DNA of 64,000 nt. It comes from Tessaracoccus lacteus. GTDB taxonomy: Bacteria; Actinomycetota; Actinomycetes; Propionibacteriales; Propionibacteriaceae. Location: contig NZ_CP123967.1 of NCBI RefSeq assembly GCF_029917005.1, positions 1,178,001 to 1,242,000 of the forward strand, read 5' to 3'. Positions 1-9,303 of the stretch are shown here, one piece after another. A program made the position numbers and the translations under genes. The notes beneath the pieces are model-generated. The model had not been told where the DNA came from. It did not search any database and saw only the letters and a list, made by a program, of their open reading frames with translations. Each line of letters opens with the position of its first letter. Position 1 is the stretch's first letter.

Positions 1-1
1 G

Positions 2-433
2 CCGCACGAGCGCGTGCTGGTGATCGGCGACGGAGACGTCGTCGACCTGAAGGACGGCGTCGCGAAGCAGGTGGGCTCCATCGACGCGAGCTACATCTTC
101 GTCGACGGCTCCTTCGTCGGGGACATCTCCGACTCGATCATGGACCGCCGCATCCTGGGCGAGGAGGGGTTCGTCTCCGTCATCACGGTCGTCGACCTGC
201 ACAACCGGAAGATCGTCTCCGGCCCAGAGGTCCAGATCCGCGGCCTCGCCGAGGACGACTCGGTGTTCGAGGACGCACGCTCCCGCGTCGCGAAGGCGCT
301 CGAGGACGCGATGAACGACGGCGTCAACGACGCCTACCGGCTGCAGCAGATCACACGCCGCACCGTCGGCCAGTGGGTGAGCAAGCGCCTGCGTCGCCGC
401 CCGATGATCGTCCCGGTGGTCGTCACGACGTAG
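2..433 (+). CDS. rnj: Ribonuclease J, C-terminal part (5' end outside window)
   Basis: The reading frame is already open at base 2 and ends at a TAG at 431-433, giving the last 143 residues. The sequence matches the C-terminal beta-CASP and tail region of actinobacterial RNase J. Markers are the VIGDGDVVDL segment, the FVDG..VGD segment typical just before the end of the core, and the basic ending RRTVGQWVSKRLRRRPMIVPV, which is very characteristic of this family. RNase J is a 5'-3' exonuclease and endonuclease in mRNA decay and rRNA maturation. The metal-binding N-terminal half lies upstream of the window, so catalytic residues cannot be checked. It lies 25 bp upstream of the rplU promoter and is probably transcribed separately. 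Confidence 0.85.
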   Translation, partial: PHERVLVIGDGDVVDLKDGVAKQVGSIDASYIFVDGSFVGDISDSIMDRRILGEEGFVSVITVVDLHNRKIVSGPEVQIRGLAEDDSVFEDARSRVAKALEDAMNDGVNDAYRLQQITRRTVGQWVSKRLRRRPMIVPVVVTT

Positions 434-458
434 TCGCCGCGTGGTGGGCCGCCCCGGT

Positions 459-487
459 TTGACCCGCTGCAGCCCGCCGCGTAAAGT
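459..487 (+). promoter_or_regulatory. Promoter of rplU-rpmA
   Basis: A -35 box TTGACC at 459-464 and a -10 box TAAAGT at 482-487 are separated by 17 bp, close to the actinobacterial housekeeping sigma consensus. The predicted start near 494 leaves a leader of about 78 nt before rplU. Confidence 0.6.
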
Positions 488-571
488 AGCCCATCGGTGC
501 ATTGCCCCCTGGTTTGATATCGGGTCGGGCGTCCCCAACGCTTTTGAAGTTGAAACGAAGGTAGGTCAGTC

Positions 572-880
572 GTGTACGCGATCGTGCGCAACGGTGGCCG
601 TCAGCACAAGGTTGCTGTCGGTGACGTCCTGGACATCGATCTGGTGTCCGAAGAGGTCGGCGGTACCGTCACCCTGCAGCCGCTGCTGCTGGTCGACGGC
701 GACTCGATCACCTCTGACGCGAAGAAGCTCGACAAGGTGTCCGTCACCGCCGAGGTTCTTGGCGAGACCAAGGGCCCGAAGATCCGGATCCTGAAGTACA
801 AGAACAAGACCGGTTACAAGAAGCGCCAGGGTCACCGTCAGCGGTACACCCAGGTCAAGGTCACCGACATCAAGGCCTGA
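572..880 (+). CDS. rplU: 50S ribosomal protein L21
   Basis: This is L21, a primary 23S rRNA-binding protein of the large subunit. The 102-residue product has the family start [18 protein letters not shown] and the conserved C-terminal region with [14 protein letters not shown], which contacts rRNA. Length is normal for the family. GTG at 572 is chosen as start because it gives the standard L21 N-terminus and follows a purine-rich site (GAAGGTAGG) about 8 nt upstream. rpmA follows after 13 bp with its own ribosome binding site, so the two form the usual L21-L27 operon, read from the promoter at 459-487. Confidence 0.97.
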   Translation: MYAIVRNGGRQHKVAVGDVLDIDLVSEEVGGTVTLQPLLLVDGDSITSDAKKLDKVSVTAEVLGETKGPKIRILKYKNKTGYKKRQGHRQRYTQVKVTDIKA

Positions 881-893
881 GGAGGAACTTCAG

Positions 894-1145
894 ATGGCAC
901 ACAAGAAGGGCGCGTCCTCGACGCGCAACGGTCGTGACTCGAACGCTCAGCGTCTCGGCGTCAAGCGCTACGGCGGTCAGGTTGTCGGCGCGGGCGAGAT
1001 CCTCGTCCGTCAGCGTGGCACCCACTTCCACCCCGGCGACGGCGTCGGTCGTGGCGGCGACGACACGCTGTTCGCTCTCGTTGAGGGCCAGGTCGAGTTC
1101 GGCGTGAAGCGCGGTCGTCGCGTCGTCAACGTCGTCCCCGCCTGA
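894..1145 (+). CDS. rpmA: 50S ribosomal protein L27
   Basis: This is L27, whose flexible N-terminus reaches toward the peptidyl transferase centre. The 83-residue product begins [17 protein letters not shown] and contains the family block [17 protein letters not shown] followed by FHPG. The start follows a GAGGAAC ribosome binding site at about 881-887. No cleavable N-terminal extension of the Firmicutes type is present, so it needs no Prp protease. It is the last gene of the rplU-rpmA operon and is followed by a strong terminator. Confidence 0.97.
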   Translation: MAHKKGASSTRNGRDSNAQRLGVKRYGGQVVGAGEILVRQRGTHFHPGDGVGRGGDDTLFALVEGQVEFGVKRGRRVVNVVPA

Positions 1146-1165
1146 TCCGGGAAGACACTCTCCGA

Positions 1166-1198
1166 GAAACGGCCCTTCGGGGCCGTTTCTTCGTTTTT
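1166..1198 (+). terminator. Rho-independent terminator after rpmA
   Basis: The inverted repeat GAAACGGCCC / GGGGCCGTTTC (1166-1189) has a short TTC loop and runs into a T-rich tail ending at 1198. It lies 20 bp after the rpmA stop and separates the ribosomal protein operon from obgE. Confidence 0.88.
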
Positions 1199-1274
1199 GC
1201 AGGCACGAACCGCGCGGATGACCCGCGCCGCGGTCGCAGTAAGCTGGCCGCAACCGACCCCTAGGAGTCACTTC

Positions 1275-2774
1275 ATGGCCATCCCCTCGTTCGTCGACCG
1301 GGTGAAGCTCACCGTCCAGGCAGGCAACGGCGGCCACGGCTGCGCCTCCATCCACCGTGAGAAGTTCAAGCCCCTCGGGGGACCCGACGGCGGCAACGGC
1401 GGCGAGGGCGGCTCGATCGTGCTGAAAGTCGATGACTCGCTGTCCACCCTGGTCGAGTACCACCGGCAGTCGGTCCGGAAGGCCACCAACGGGCAGCCCG
1501 GCATGGGCGACTTCCGCCATGGCGCCCGCGGTGAGTCGGTGGTGCTGGCGGTGCCGAAGGGCACCGTCGTGACGGACGCGGAGACGGGGGAACTGCTGGC
1601 CGACCTGACGACGCCGGGCGAGGAGCTCGTCGTCGCGCAGGGCGGCAGGGGAGGCCTCGGCAACGCCGCGCTGGCCACGGCGGCCCGCAAGGCCCCAGGC
1701 TTCGCTTTGCTGGGTGAGGAGGGTTCATCGCGCCTGATCCAGCTCGAGCTCAAGGTCGTCGCCGACGTCGGCCTCGTCGGATTCCCGTCGGCCGGCAAGT
1801 CGTCGCTGGTGGCCGCCATCTCCCGCGCCCGGCCGAAGATCGCCGACTACCCCTTCACGACGCTCGTCCCGAACCTCGGCGTGGTCGTCGCGGGTGACGT
1901 CACCTACACCGTCGCCGACGTGCCCGGCCTCATCGAGGGCGCCTCGGAGGGTCGGGGTCTCGGCTTCGACTTCCTCCGCCACATCGAGCGCTGCCAGGCC
2001 ATCGTGCACGTCATCGACCTCGGGACGTACGAGCCCGGCCGCGATCCGGTCGCCGACCTCGAGACCATCGAGGCGGAGCTCGACGCGCACGGAGGCCTCG
2101 AGGACCGCGTGCGGCTCATCGCGCTGAACAAGGTCGATCTGCCCGACGCGCACGAACTCGCAGAGATCACCCGGCCCGAGCTGGAGCGCTTCGGCCACCC
2201 GATCTTCACCATCTCCACCAAGACCGGCGAGGGGCTGAACGAGCTGAAGTTCGCCATGGCCGACATCGTGGAGAAGCGCCGCGCCGCGCTGCCCGCACCG
2301 GTCGAGCGGAAGGTGCTGCGACCCGCACCCGTCGGCTCCCGCAAGGGGGAGAAGGTGGAGGAGTTCACCATCGCGAAGAAGGGCGACGGCGAGGGCGGCT
2401 TCGTGTGGCGCGTCCGCGGCGAGAAGCCCGAGCGCTGGGTCCGCCAGACCGACTTCACCAACGCCGAGGCCGTCGGCTACCTCGCGGACCGCCTCAACCG
2501 CCTCGGCGTCGAGACCAGGCTGCTGGAGATCGGCGCCCGCGCCGGCGACGCGGTGGCCATCGGCGGCGAGAACGCCGTCGTGTTCGACTTCGCCCCGCAG
2601 GTTGAGATCGGCGCGGAGATCCTCAGCCGTCGGGGCGAGGACCAGCGTCTCGAGTCCGAGCGCCCCGCCGTCGCGCGGCGCCGCAGGCTCGACGCCGAAT
2701 ACCACGCCGCCAAGGCGATCGACGCCGCCAGCCAGGGCGTCGAGTTCGATCCCGAGGGCGTCGATGAGGCCTGA
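1275..2774 (+). CDS. obgE: GTPase ObgE/CgtA
   Basis: This is a large-subunit ribosome assembly and stress-response GTPase. The 499-residue product has the glycine-rich Obg fold at residues 1-160 ([23 protein letters not shown]) and a G domain with the P-loop GFPSAGKSS near 169-177. The switch region [10 protein letters not shown], the DVPGLIEGA motif and NKVD follow. The C-terminal OCT domain seen in Gram-positive Obg proteins lies around residues 350-430. A further tail of about 50 charged residues ends the protein. ATG 1275 follows AGGAG at 1263-1267, and the longer upstream frame is not conserved. The stop overlaps the proB start, so the two are translationally coupled. Confidence 0.96.
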   Translation: MAIPSFVDRVKLTVQAGNGGHGCASIHREKFKPLGGPDGGNGGEGGSIVLKVDDSLSTLVEYHRQSVRKATNGQPGMGDFRHGARGESVVLAVPKGTVVTDAETGELLADLTTPGEELVVAQGGRGGLGNAALATAARKAPGFALLGEEGSSRLIQLELKVVADVGLVGFPSAGKSSLVAAISRARPKIADYPFTTLVPNLGVVVAGDVTYTVADVPGLIEGASEGRGLGFDFLRHIERCQAIVHVIDLGTYEPGRDPVADLETIEAELDAHGGLEDRVRLIALNKVDLPDAHELAEITRPELERFGHPIFTISTKTGEGLNELKFAMADIVEKRRAALPAPVERKVLRPAPVGSRKGEKVEEFTIAKKGDGEGGFVWRVRGEKPERWVRQTDFTNAEAVGYLADRLNRLGVETRLLEIGARAGDAVAIGGENAVVFDFAPQVEIGAEILSRRGEDQRLESERPAVARRRRLDAEYHAAKAIDAASQGVEFDPEGVDEA

Positions 2775-3858
2775 GGTCACGGAGGCGGGGAGGATCGTCG
2801 TCAAGGTCGGCTCCTCCGCGCTCACGGGTCCCGGTGGCCGCCTCGATCCGGCGCGCGTCACCCAGCTGGCGCGCCTGCTCTCGGCCGTGCAGGCGCGTGG
2901 TATCCGGGTCGTGCTGGTGACCTCCGGCGCCATCGCCGCGGCGATCGGGCCGCTCGGGCTGAAGCGGCGGCCCCGTGACCTCGAGTCGCAGCAGGCCGCG
3001 GCGGCCGTCGGGCAGGGCCTGCTCATCCGAGCGTATGCGGACGCGTTCGCGGAGCACGACACGATGGTCGCGCAGCTGCTGCTGACCGTCGAGGACGTGC
3101 TGCGTCCCAAGACCTACCGCAACGCGCTGAACACCATCTCCCGGCTGTTCCGGCTCGGGGTCGTGCCGATCGTCAACGAGAACGACACCGTCGCGACGCA
3201 CGAGATCCGGTTCGGCGACAACGACCGGCTCGCCGCGCTGATCGCGCACCTGGTGCGCGCCGACGCGCTCTTCCTGATGAGCGACGTGCCCGGCCTGTAC
3301 TCGGCGCATCCCGAGACGCCCGGCGCCCGGTTGATCGAGCGGGTCGAGGACATCGCAGAACTGGACGTCGACACGTCGCGGGTCGGGTCCAAGGTCGGCA
3401 CCGGCGGGATGACCACCAAGCTCATCGCGGCCGACATCGCCACCCAGGCCGGCGTGAGCGTCGTGCTCGGGCACGCCGACGACCTGGAGCGGGCCCTCGC
3501 CGGCGACGAGGTGGGCACGTTCTTCCCCGCCCGCCGGAAGCGCCGTCCCCGCAGGCTGCTCTGGCTGGAGTTCGCCGCCGAGCCACGTGGGGCCCTGCAC
3601 ATCGATGCGGGAGCGGTGCGCGCGCTGCAGTCCCGCCACGCGTCGCTGCTCGCCGCGGGGCTGACCGGCATCGACGGCCACTTCGCCGAAGGGGAGGCCG
3701 TCTCGATCGTCGGCCCCGACGGCATGCCCGTCGGCCGCGGTTTCGTCGGATACTCCAGCGCTCAGCTGACCCGCGAGGTCGGCCACTCCAGCGACGAGGC
3801 CGGCCACCACCGCCAACGCCCCGTCGTGCACCGCGACCACCTGATCCTCAGCGACTGA
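2764..3858 (+). CDS. proB: Glutamate 5-kinase
   Basis: The enzyme phosphorylates L-glutamate at the gamma-carboxyl group, the first step of proline synthesis. The 364-residue product has an amino acid kinase domain ([44 protein letters not shown], then [10 protein letters not shown]) and a C-terminal PUA domain beginning near residue 265 ([11 protein letters not shown] to [11 protein letters not shown]). ATG 2764 lies inside the last codons of obgE, an 11-bp overlap. proA, the next enzyme of the pathway, is 770 bp downstream beyond a PQ-loop gene, so the two pathway genes are near neighbours but not directly joined. Confidence 0.95.
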   Translation: MRPEVTEAGRIVVKVGSSALTGPGGRLDPARVTQLARLLSAVQARGIRVVLVTSGAIAAAIGPLGLKRRPRDLESQQAAAAVGQGLLIRAYADAFAEHDTMVAQLLLTVEDVLRPKTYRNALNTISRLFRLGVVPIVNENDTVATHEIRFGDNDRLAALIAHLVRADALFLMSDVPGLYSAHPETPGARLIERVEDIAELDVDTSRVGSKVGTGGMTTKLIAADIATQAGVSVVLGHADDLERALAGDEVGTFFPARRKRRPRRLLWLEFAAEPRGALHIDAGAVRALQSRHASLLAAGLTGIDGHFAEGEAVSIVGPDGMPVGRGFVGYSSAQLTREVGHSSDEAGHHRQRPVVHRDHLILSD

Positions 3859-3945
3859 ACCGCCTCGTGCACGGCGTGGCGAGGAACGGGCGGGAATCAG
3901 GTGCCCGGTTTCAAAATGTGTGAACCCGACCCGTAGGCTGCTGGG

Positions 3946-4563
3946 GTGATCGAGGTCTTCGGGTGGGTAGCAGCCGTCATCGGCATCGTGTCCAACATTC
4001 CGCAACTGGTGCGGATCCTGCGGGCCCGCACCAGCGCAGGCGTCTCGCTCCGGCTGTGGCAGCTGACGGTGGCGACGGCGTCGGCGTGGTGCGTGCACGG
4101 CTACCTCGTCCAGCAGCAGCAGATGCAGTGGCCCAACATGCTGATGGCGGCCGCGGGCCTTGTCATCGTCATCTTCATCCTCCGTGACAGGGGGCAGCAG
4201 CTCCTGCCCGCCCTCGTGCTGCCCGTCACCATGGCGCTGCTCCTCTCCTTCACGAACATCGTCTTCGGGGCCCTGGCCTTCGGCATCGTTGTCGCACTTC
4301 CGCAGCTCGTCGGCCAGGGGGCCCAGCTGCGCGAGCTCATCACCGCGCCCGACCTGACGGGAGTGTCCGGGGCCTTCCTCGTGATCTTCCTCGTGGTGCA
4401 GTCGATGTGGTTCTCCTTCGGGATCATGACGACGGACTGGGCGCTGATCACGTGCGCCGGCGCGATGGTGGTCATCTGCGTCGCCAACCTGAGCGTGTAC
4501 CTGGTGCGCACCGCGCGCGCACGGGCCAGGATCCGCGCCGTCGACGTGTCCCCGGCCCGCTGA
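3946..4563 (+). CDS. PQ-loop (SWEET/SemiSWEET-like) membrane protein
   Basis: This 205-residue, very hydrophobic protein has about six or seven predicted membrane spans. It carries two copies of a PQ-loop-like unit: [13 protein letters not shown] with a following SAGVSLRLW segment near the N-terminus, and VALPQLVGQ with a TGVSGAFL segment in the second half. That duplication is typical of small sugar or lysosomal-type transporters of the PQ-loop superfamily. The substrate cannot be read from sequence. GTG 3946 lies 6 nt after a TAGGCT -10 box (3934-3939), so the mRNA is probably leaderless, and there is no Shine-Dalgarno site. It sits alone between proB and proA. Confidence 0.75.
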   Translation: MIEVFGWVAAVIGIVSNIPQLVRILRARTSAGVSLRLWQLTVATASAWCVHGYLVQQQQMQWPNMLMAAAGLVIVIFILRDRGQQLLPALVLPVTMALLLSFTNIVFGALAFGIVVALPQLVGQGAQLRELITAPDLTGVSGAFLVIFLVVQSMWFSFGIMTTDWALITCAGAMVVICVANLSVYLVRTARARARIRAVDVSPAR

Positions 4564-4628
4564 CCGGGGCACGTCCACGCGACCTGAGGCGGCCGCGCGG
4601 TGTCTCGGCCGTCACTAGAATCGCACCC

Positions 4629-5870
4629 ATGGACTTCCAGACCCAGGCTGTTGCCGCCCGCGGGGCGTCGCTCGAACTGTCGACGCTGACCAGGAAGGCG
4701 AAGGACGCAGCCCTGCACGCCATGGCCGATGCGCTGGCCGCGGTTGAGCCTGATCTGCTGGCTGCCAACGCCGAGGACGTGGCCGCGGCCCGCGCCGCGG
4801 GCACGGAGGAGTCGCTGATCGACAGGTTGGCGCTGAGCCCGGCACGCGTCGCCGGGATGGTGCAGGGGCTCCGCGACCTCGCCGCACTGCCAGACCCCGT
4901 CGGCGACGTCATCCGCGGCTGGCGGCTGGCGGGCGGGGTGAAGGTGACGCAGGTACGCGTCCCGTTCGGGGTGATCGGCATCATCTACGAGAGCCGACCC
5001 AACGTCACGGCCGACGCTGCCGGGATCTGCCTCAAGTCCGGCAACGCGGCGCTGCTGCGCGGCTCGTCGGCGGCCCTGCACAGCAACCGTGTCACCGTCG
5101 CCGCACTGCGCCGCGGGCTCGAGAGCGTCGGCGTCTCCCCTGACGCCGTGCACCTCGTGGAGGGCGGCCGCGACGTGACGGGCGAACTGATGCGCGCCCG
5201 CGGGCTCGTCGACGTGCTCATCCCGCGCGGCGGCGCCGGCCTGATCCGCGCCGTGGTCGACGGGTCCACAGTGCCCGTGATCGAGACGGGGACGGGCAAC
5301 TGCCACATCTTCGTCGACGCCTCCGCGGACCTGGACTCGGCGCTGGCGATTCTGCTCAACGCGAAGGCCCAGCGCCCCTCGGTGTGCAACGCCGCGGAGA
5401 CCCTGCTCGTGCATCGCGACATCGCCGACGCGTTCCTCCCGAAGGCGCTGGCCGCCCTTGCCGAGGCCGGAGTGACCGTGCACGGCGACGAGGCCACCGC
5501 CGGCTTCTCGGACGCCGTGGTGCCGGCCCGCGACGACGAGTACGACGCCGAGTACCTGACCCTCGACCTCGCCGCCCGCGTCGTGGACGGCATCGACGAG
5601 GCCATCGACCACATCCGCCGCCACACCACGGGCCACTCGGAGACCATCGTCACCGGCGATCGCCGCGCGGCCGACCATTTCATCGCCTCGGTCGACGCCG
5701 CCGCGGTGCTGGTCAACGCGTCGAGCCGGTTCGTGGATGGGGGAGAGTTCGGCTTCGGCGCCGAGATCGGCATCTCCACGCAGAAGCTGCACGCCCGCGG
5801 CCCCATGGGGCTGCAGGAGATGACGTCGTACAAGTACATCGTCGAGGGGGACGGACAGATCCGGTCCTGA
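4629..5870 (+). CDS. proA: Glutamate-5-semialdehyde dehydrogenase (gamma-glutamyl phosphate reductase)
   Basis: The enzyme reduces gamma-glutamyl phosphate to glutamate-5-semialdehyde with NADPH in proline synthesis. The 413-residue length is typical. Family motifs include [44 protein letters not shown], and the catalytic cysteine region [16 protein letters not shown], with [20 protein letters not shown] near the end. ATG 4629 is 7 nt downstream of a TAGAAT -10 box at 4616-4621 and has no Shine-Dalgarno site, consistent with a near-leaderless transcript separate from proB. Confidence 0.96.
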   Translation: MDFQTQAVAARGASLELSTLTRKAKDAALHAMADALAAVEPDLLAANAEDVAAARAAGTEESLIDRLALSPARVAGMVQGLRDLAALPDPVGDVIRGWRLAGGVKVTQVRVPFGVIGIIYESRPNVTADAAGICLKSGNAALLRGSSAALHSNRVTVAALRRGLESVGVSPDAVHLVEGGRDVTGELMRARGLVDVLIPRGGAGLIRAVVDGSTVPVIETGTGNCHIFVDASADLDSALAILLNAKAQRPSVCNAAETLLVHRDIADAFLPKALAALAEAGVTVHGDEATAGFSDAVVPARDDEYDAEYLTLDLAARVVDGIDEAIDHIRRHTTGHSETIVTGDRRAADHFIASVDAAAVLVNASSRFVDGGEFGFGAEIGISTQKLHARGPMGLQEMTSYKYIVEGDGQIRS

Positions 5871-5906
5871 GGCGAACGTGGGCGGGGATTGGTAGGATCC
5901 CGATCC

Positions 5907-6044
5907 ATGACATTCCTTCTTGAGGCCGCGGCGTCGGAGCCGCTCGTGCCGAGCTGGGTCATGGGCCTGATCTTCCTGTGTATCCTCCTCGGCGTCGTCG
6001 CCTGGATCATCGGGTTCGGGTCCGGGCGCCCGCACTCCAAGTGA
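5907..6044 (+). CDS. Small single-span membrane protein between proA and nadD
   Basis: This 45-residue ORF starts at ATG 5907 after a TAGGAT -10 box at 5893-5898. It has a short acidic N-terminal part ([17 protein letters not shown]), one hydrophobic span ([20 protein letters not shown]) and a short basic tail (SGRPHSK). The GTG of nadD overlaps its stop codon (GTGA), so nadD would be translated by coupling from it. That overlap and the promoter placement argue it is a real gene and not chance. I do not recognise a function. It may simply serve as the leader cistron for nadD. Confidence 0.65.
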   Translation: MTFLLEAAASEPLVPSWVMGLIFLCILLGVVAWIIGFGSGRPHSK

Positions 6045-6712
6045 GTTCGACCGAACTCGCGCTGGCCCGCGCCGCTCACCAGGGCCGCCGGTACCGGCTC
6101 GGGGTGATGGGCGGCACGTTCGACCCCATCCACCACGGCCACCTCGTCGCGGCCTCGGAGGTCGCGTCGAAGTTCGGCCTCGACGAGGTCGTGTTCGTGC
6201 CGACGGGGCAGCCGTGGCAGAAGCGCGACCGTCTGGTCTCGCTCGCAGAGGACCGCTACCTCATGACGGTCATCGCCACCGCCTCGAACCCCCGGTTCTC
6301 CGTGTCCCGCGTCGACATCGACCGCGAGGGCGACACCTACACCGTCGACACGCTGACCGACCTGCGTCGCGAGCGGGGCGACGACACCGACCTGTTCTTC
6401 ATCACCGGCGCCGACGCGCTCCGCCAGATCCTCACCTGGCGCGGCGCGGAGCGGCTCTTCGGGCTGGCGCACTTCGTCGGCGTCACCCGGCCGGGCGTGC
6501 CCTTGACCAGCAAGGACCTGTCGCACCTGCCGTCCGACGCCGTCACGCTGCTCGAGGTTCCCGCGCTGGCTATCTCCTCGACCGACTGCCGCGACCGGGT
6601 TCGTGCGCAGCAGCCGATCTGGTACCTCGTGCCAGACGGCATCGTCCAGTACATCGCCAAGCGGGGCCTGTATCCGGTCCCCGGGTTAGGGGTCCCTGAT
6701 GACCGTTCCTGA
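6041..6712 (+). CDS. nadD: Nicotinate-nucleotide adenylyltransferase
   Basis: The enzyme adenylates nicotinate mononucleotide in NAD synthesis. The 223-residue product has the nucleotidyltransferase motif [11 protein letters not shown] at residues 24-34 and the second conserved motif [10 protein letters not shown] near residue 187, where ISSTxIR is usual. [15 protein letters not shown] lies between them. GTG 6041 overlaps the stop of the preceding 45-residue ORF. An in-frame start further upstream would run through that small gene and is rejected. The rsfS start overlaps its 3' end by 14 bp, so nadD, rsfS and the phosphatase gene form one overlapping run. Confidence 0.95.
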   Translation: MSSTELALARAAHQGRRYRLGVMGGTFDPIHHGHLVAASEVASKFGLDEVVFVPTGQPWQKRDRLVSLAEDRYLMTVIATASNPRFSVSRVDIDREGDTYTVDTLTDLRRERGDDTDLFFITGADALRQILTWRGAERLFGLAHFVGVTRPGVPLTSKDLSHLPSDAVTLLEVPALAISSTDCRDRVRAQQPIWYLVPDGIVQYIAKRGLYPVPGLGVPDDRS

Positions 6713-7079
6713 GAACATCCTGAGCTGGGTCCGCGTCGCGGGCCAGGCCGCCGCCGACAAACTCGGCAGCAACATCGTCGCGTTCGACGTCTCCGAGATG
6801 CTCAGCATCACCGACATCTTCCTCATCGCGTCCGCGGGCAACGAGCGCCAGGTCGGCGCCATCGTCGACGGCGTGGAGGAGGCGCTCCTGAAGGTCGGCG
6901 TGAAGCCGACCCGCCGCGAGGGTGACCGCGAGAACCGCTGGGTGCTGCTCGACTACCTCGACTTCGTCGTGCACGTCCAGCACGACGAGGAGCGCACGCT
7001 CTACAACCTGGAGCGGCTGTGGAGCGACTGCCCGCAGATCGAGCTGAACCTGGACCTGCCCCCGGCCGAGGAAGCGTGA
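6699..7079 (+). CDS. rsfS: Ribosomal silencing factor RsfS
   Basis: RsfS binds L14 on the large subunit and blocks joining with the 30S subunit, lowering translation when nutrients are short. The 126-residue product carries the family core [34 protein letters not shown] in pieces, then [21 protein letters not shown] and the tail [12 protein letters not shown]. Length is normal. ATG 6699 lies 14 bp inside nadD, which usually precedes it in Gram-positive bacteria. The next gene starts at a GTG overlapping its stop. Confidence 0.95.
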   Translation: MTVPENILSWVRVAGQAAADKLGSNIVAFDVSEMLSITDIFLIASAGNERQVGAIVDGVEEALLKVGVKPTRREGDRENRWVLLDYLDFVVHVQHDEERTLYNLERLWSDCPQIELNLDLPPAEEA

Positions 7080-7675
7080 CGTTCGCCGACGGGACGCGTC
7101 TGGTCCTGCTGCGCCACGGCCAGACCGACTGGAACTTCCAGGGGCGGTTCCAGGGCCGCGCCGACATCCCTCTCAACGCGACGGGGATCGCGCAGGCCGA
7201 GGCCGGACGCAAGCAGCTCGCGGACTTCGACTTCGACGCCGTCTACGCCTCTCCGCAGGCACGGGCGCTCGAGACCGCGCGTCTCGTCCGCCCGGGTGCG
7301 GACATCGTCACCGATCCCCGGCTGATGGAGATCGACGTCGGCACCTGGTCGGGCCGCACGTGGGACGAGGTCAAGGCCGAGATGCCCGAATACGACGAGC
7401 TCTACGCCAAGGGGATCGACTTCCGTCGCTCCGAGACGGGGGAGACCCTCGCCGAGGTCGTGGCCCGCGGGCTGCCGGCGGTGGAGGAGATCGCCGAGCG
7501 GCACCCGCGCCAGACGATCCTGGTCGTCGCCCACGGACTCCTGCTGAACCGCGTGCTGCACGGGCTGCTGGGCCTGAACGGCCGCATCCTCGGCGGCCTC
7601 GGCAACGCCCACTACTCGGAGCTGGACTACTCGCACGGCGGCTGGCGCCTGATCGCCCACAACGTCGGCCACTGA
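7076..7675 (+). CDS. Histidine phosphatase family protein (phosphoglycerate mutase-like)
   Basis: This 199-residue member of the histidine phosphatase superfamily has the catalytic RHG motif at residues 13-15 (LLRHGQTDWN), the FQGR segment, the conserved arginine in ASPQARALETA, the acidic residue region LMEIDVGTWSGRTW and the second catalytic histidine in VVAHGLLLNRVL. The exact substrate is not predictable. Related actinobacterial proteins next to rsfS have been annotated as phosphoglycerate mutases or as phosphatases acting on phosphorylated sugars. GTG 7076 overlaps the rsfS stop (GTGA). It is the last gene before a large repeat array. Confidence 0.88.
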   Translation: MTFADGTRLVLLRHGQTDWNFQGRFQGRADIPLNATGIAQAEAGRKQLADFDFDAVYASPQARALETARLVRPGADIVTDPRLMEIDVGTWSGRTWDEVKAEMPEYDELYAKGIDFRRSETGETLAEVVARGLPAVEEIAERHPRQTILVVAHGLLLNRVLHGLLGLNGRILGGLGNAHYSELDYSHGGWRLIAHNVGH

Positions 7676-7679
7676 TCGC

Positions 7680-8395
7680 GGTTTCCTGAGCTTGTCTCCT
7701 TCGGTTTCCTGAGCTTGTCTCCTTCGGTTCCCTGAGCTTGTCTCCTTCGGTTCCCTGGGCTTGTCTCTTTCGGTTCCCTGAGCCTGTCTCTTTCGGTTCC
7801 CTGAGCCTGTCTCCTTCGGTTCCCTGAGCTGGTCGAAGGGCGCCGAGCGCAGCGAGGCGAATCCCTGGCGTCAGCTGCGTCCCTTCGCTGCGCTCAGGGC
7901 GTTTCGACAAGCTCAACGACCCGGGCTGCCTGAGCTGGTCTGGGTTCCCTGAGCTTGTCTCCTTCGGTTTCCTGAGCCTGTCTCTTTCGGTTCCCTGAGC
8001 TTGTCTCCTTCGGTTCCCTGAGCCTGTCGAAGGGCGCCGAGCGCAGCGAGGCGAATCCCTGGCGTCAGCTGCGTCCCTTCGCTGCGCTCAGGGCGTTTCG
8101 ACAAGCTCAACGACCCGGGCTGCCTGAGCTGGTCTGGTTCCCTGAGCCTGTCTCTTTCGGTTTCCTGAGCTTGTCTCCTTCGGTTCCCTGAGCTTGTCTC
8201 CTCGGTTCCCTGAGCTGGTCGAAGGGCGCCGAGCGCAGCGAGGCGAATCCCTGGCGTCAGCTGCGTCCCTTCGCTGCGCTCAGGGCGTTTCGACAAGCTC
8301 AACGACCCGGGCTGCCTGAGCTGGTCTGGTTCCCTGAGCCTGTCTCTTTCGGTTCCCTGAGCCTGTCGAAGGGCGCCGAGCGAAGCGAGGCGAGG
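7680..8395 (+). repeat. Left repeat array: 23-bp tandem units plus three long palindromic modules
   Basis: Six contiguous 23-bp units of the form GGTTYCCTGAGCYTGTCTCYTTC start at 7680 and end at 7817. They lead into a longer module of about 120 bp beginning CCTGAGCTGGTCGAAGGGCG. The long module recurs at about 7822-7943, 8017-8136 and 8208-8328, with short units between copies and a partial module at 8352-8395. Each long module is itself an imperfect inverted repeat: GTCGAAGGGCGCCGAGCGCAG on one arm answers CTGCGCTCAGGGCGTTTCGAC on the other. Open frames here (peptides such as LSKRPERSEGTQLTP) are translations of the repeat and not genes. Units touch each other without unique spacers. Confidence 0.93.
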
Positions 8396-8514
8396 AACTG
8401 ACCGGCGGCGCTAGGTGCGTTCGTCGGTGCTCATGCAGCGGCCGGCTGCCCGGAGTTATCCCCGGACATGGGCGCGCATGGCATTCTCGCAGCCGGATCC
8501 GCCATCACTGAGTC

Positions 8515-8805
8515 ATGGCATGGATGTACATCCTGGAGTGTGGGGACGGAAGCTACTACGTCGGTAGCACGTCGGATCTGGACGCGCGCATCGACCAGCA
8601 CCTCATGGGCAAAGGCGGCAAGTACACCGCGGAGCGGTTGCCCTTGCAGCTTGCGTTCGCTCAAGAGTTCGAGACGGTCGATGAGGCATGGGCGATGGAG
8701 CGCCGGGTACACGGCTGGAGCCGGGCAAAGAAGAGGGCGCTGATCGACGGCCGCTTCAAGGACCTTCCTGACCTGGCCAGGAGCCGCAGCGATGAGGAGA
8801 GCTAG
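8515..8805 (+). CDS. GIY-YIG nuclease domain protein
   Basis: This 96-residue protein is a single GIY-YIG domain of the UvrC/YhbQ (URI) type. MYILECGDGSYYVGST (residues 4-19) supplies the paired YIL...YVG signature, R25 in DLDARIDQH is the usual catalytic arginine, and E62 in AMERRVHGWSR is the metal-binding glutamate. All the residues needed for a nuclease are therefore present. It is a stand-alone gene with repeat arrays of one family on both sides in opposite orientation (7680-8395 and 8842-9300). Family members have been linked to DNA repair or to mobility; nothing here proves either. The start is the first of two nearby ATGs (8515 or 8524). Confidence 0.88.
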   Translation: MAWMYILECGDGSYYVGSTSDLDARIDQHLMGKGGKYTAERLPLQLAFAQEFETVDEAWAMERRVHGWSRAKKRALIDGRFKDLPDLARSRSDEES

Positions 8806-8841
8806 CCTCTTTCCGAGACGGGCACTGTTGGTGACAGAATT

Positions 8842-9300
8842 CTCGCCTCGCTTCGCTCGGCGCCCTTCGACAGGCTCAGGGAGCCGGTGGGGGCTCAGGG
8901 AGCGTATCTAGGCTCAGGGAACCGGATCTAGGCTCAGGGAACCCGGGGTCGTTGAGCTTGTCGAAACGCCCTGAGCGGAGCGAAGGGACGCAGCTGACGC
9001 CAGGGATTCGCCTCGCTGCGCTCGGCGCCCTTCGACAGGCTCAGGGAACCGGATCCAGGCTCAGGGAACCGGATCTAGGCTCAGGGAGCCGGTGGGGGCT
9101 CAGGGAGCCGGTGGGGGCTCAGGGAGCGTATCTAGGCTCAGGGAACCGGATCCAGGCTCAGGGAACCCGGGGTCGTTGAGCTTGTCGAAACGCCCTGAGC
9201 GGAGCGAAGGGACGCAGCTGACGCCAGGGATTCGCCTCGCTGCGCTCGGCGCCCTTCGACAGGCTCAGGGAGCCGGTGGGGGCTCAGGGAGCCGGGGAAC
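8842..9300 (-). repeat. Right repeat array, inverted copy of the left family
   Basis: This stretch carries the same long palindromic module as 7680-8395 but reversed, with two complete copies at about 8950-9047 and 9172-9268 and a partial one at 8842-8880. Between them are short units of 19-20 bp ending in GGCTCAGGG (variants AACCGGATCTAGGCTCAGGG, AGCCGGTGGGGGCTCAGGG). The short units differ in length and sequence from the 23-bp units of the left array, so the two arrays share the long module but not the spacer-like tandem units. The array stops 4 bp before the hemQ stop codon. Confidence 0.92.
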
Positions 9301-9303
9301 CGG

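Noticed and set aside
1197-1274. N-terminal extension of ObgE from the upstream frame
   Set aside because: It starts inside the rpmA terminator and is not conserved; AGGAG sits correctly before ATG 1275.
2623-6526. Long minus-strand frames over proB, the PQ-loop gene and proA
   Set aside because: They are the usual mirror frames of GC-rich genes; the plus-strand frames match known families over their full length.
7680-7817. Possible CRISPR array (regular 23-bp repeats)
   Set aside because: Units touch each other with no unique spacers, they vary in sequence, and no cas genes are nearby.
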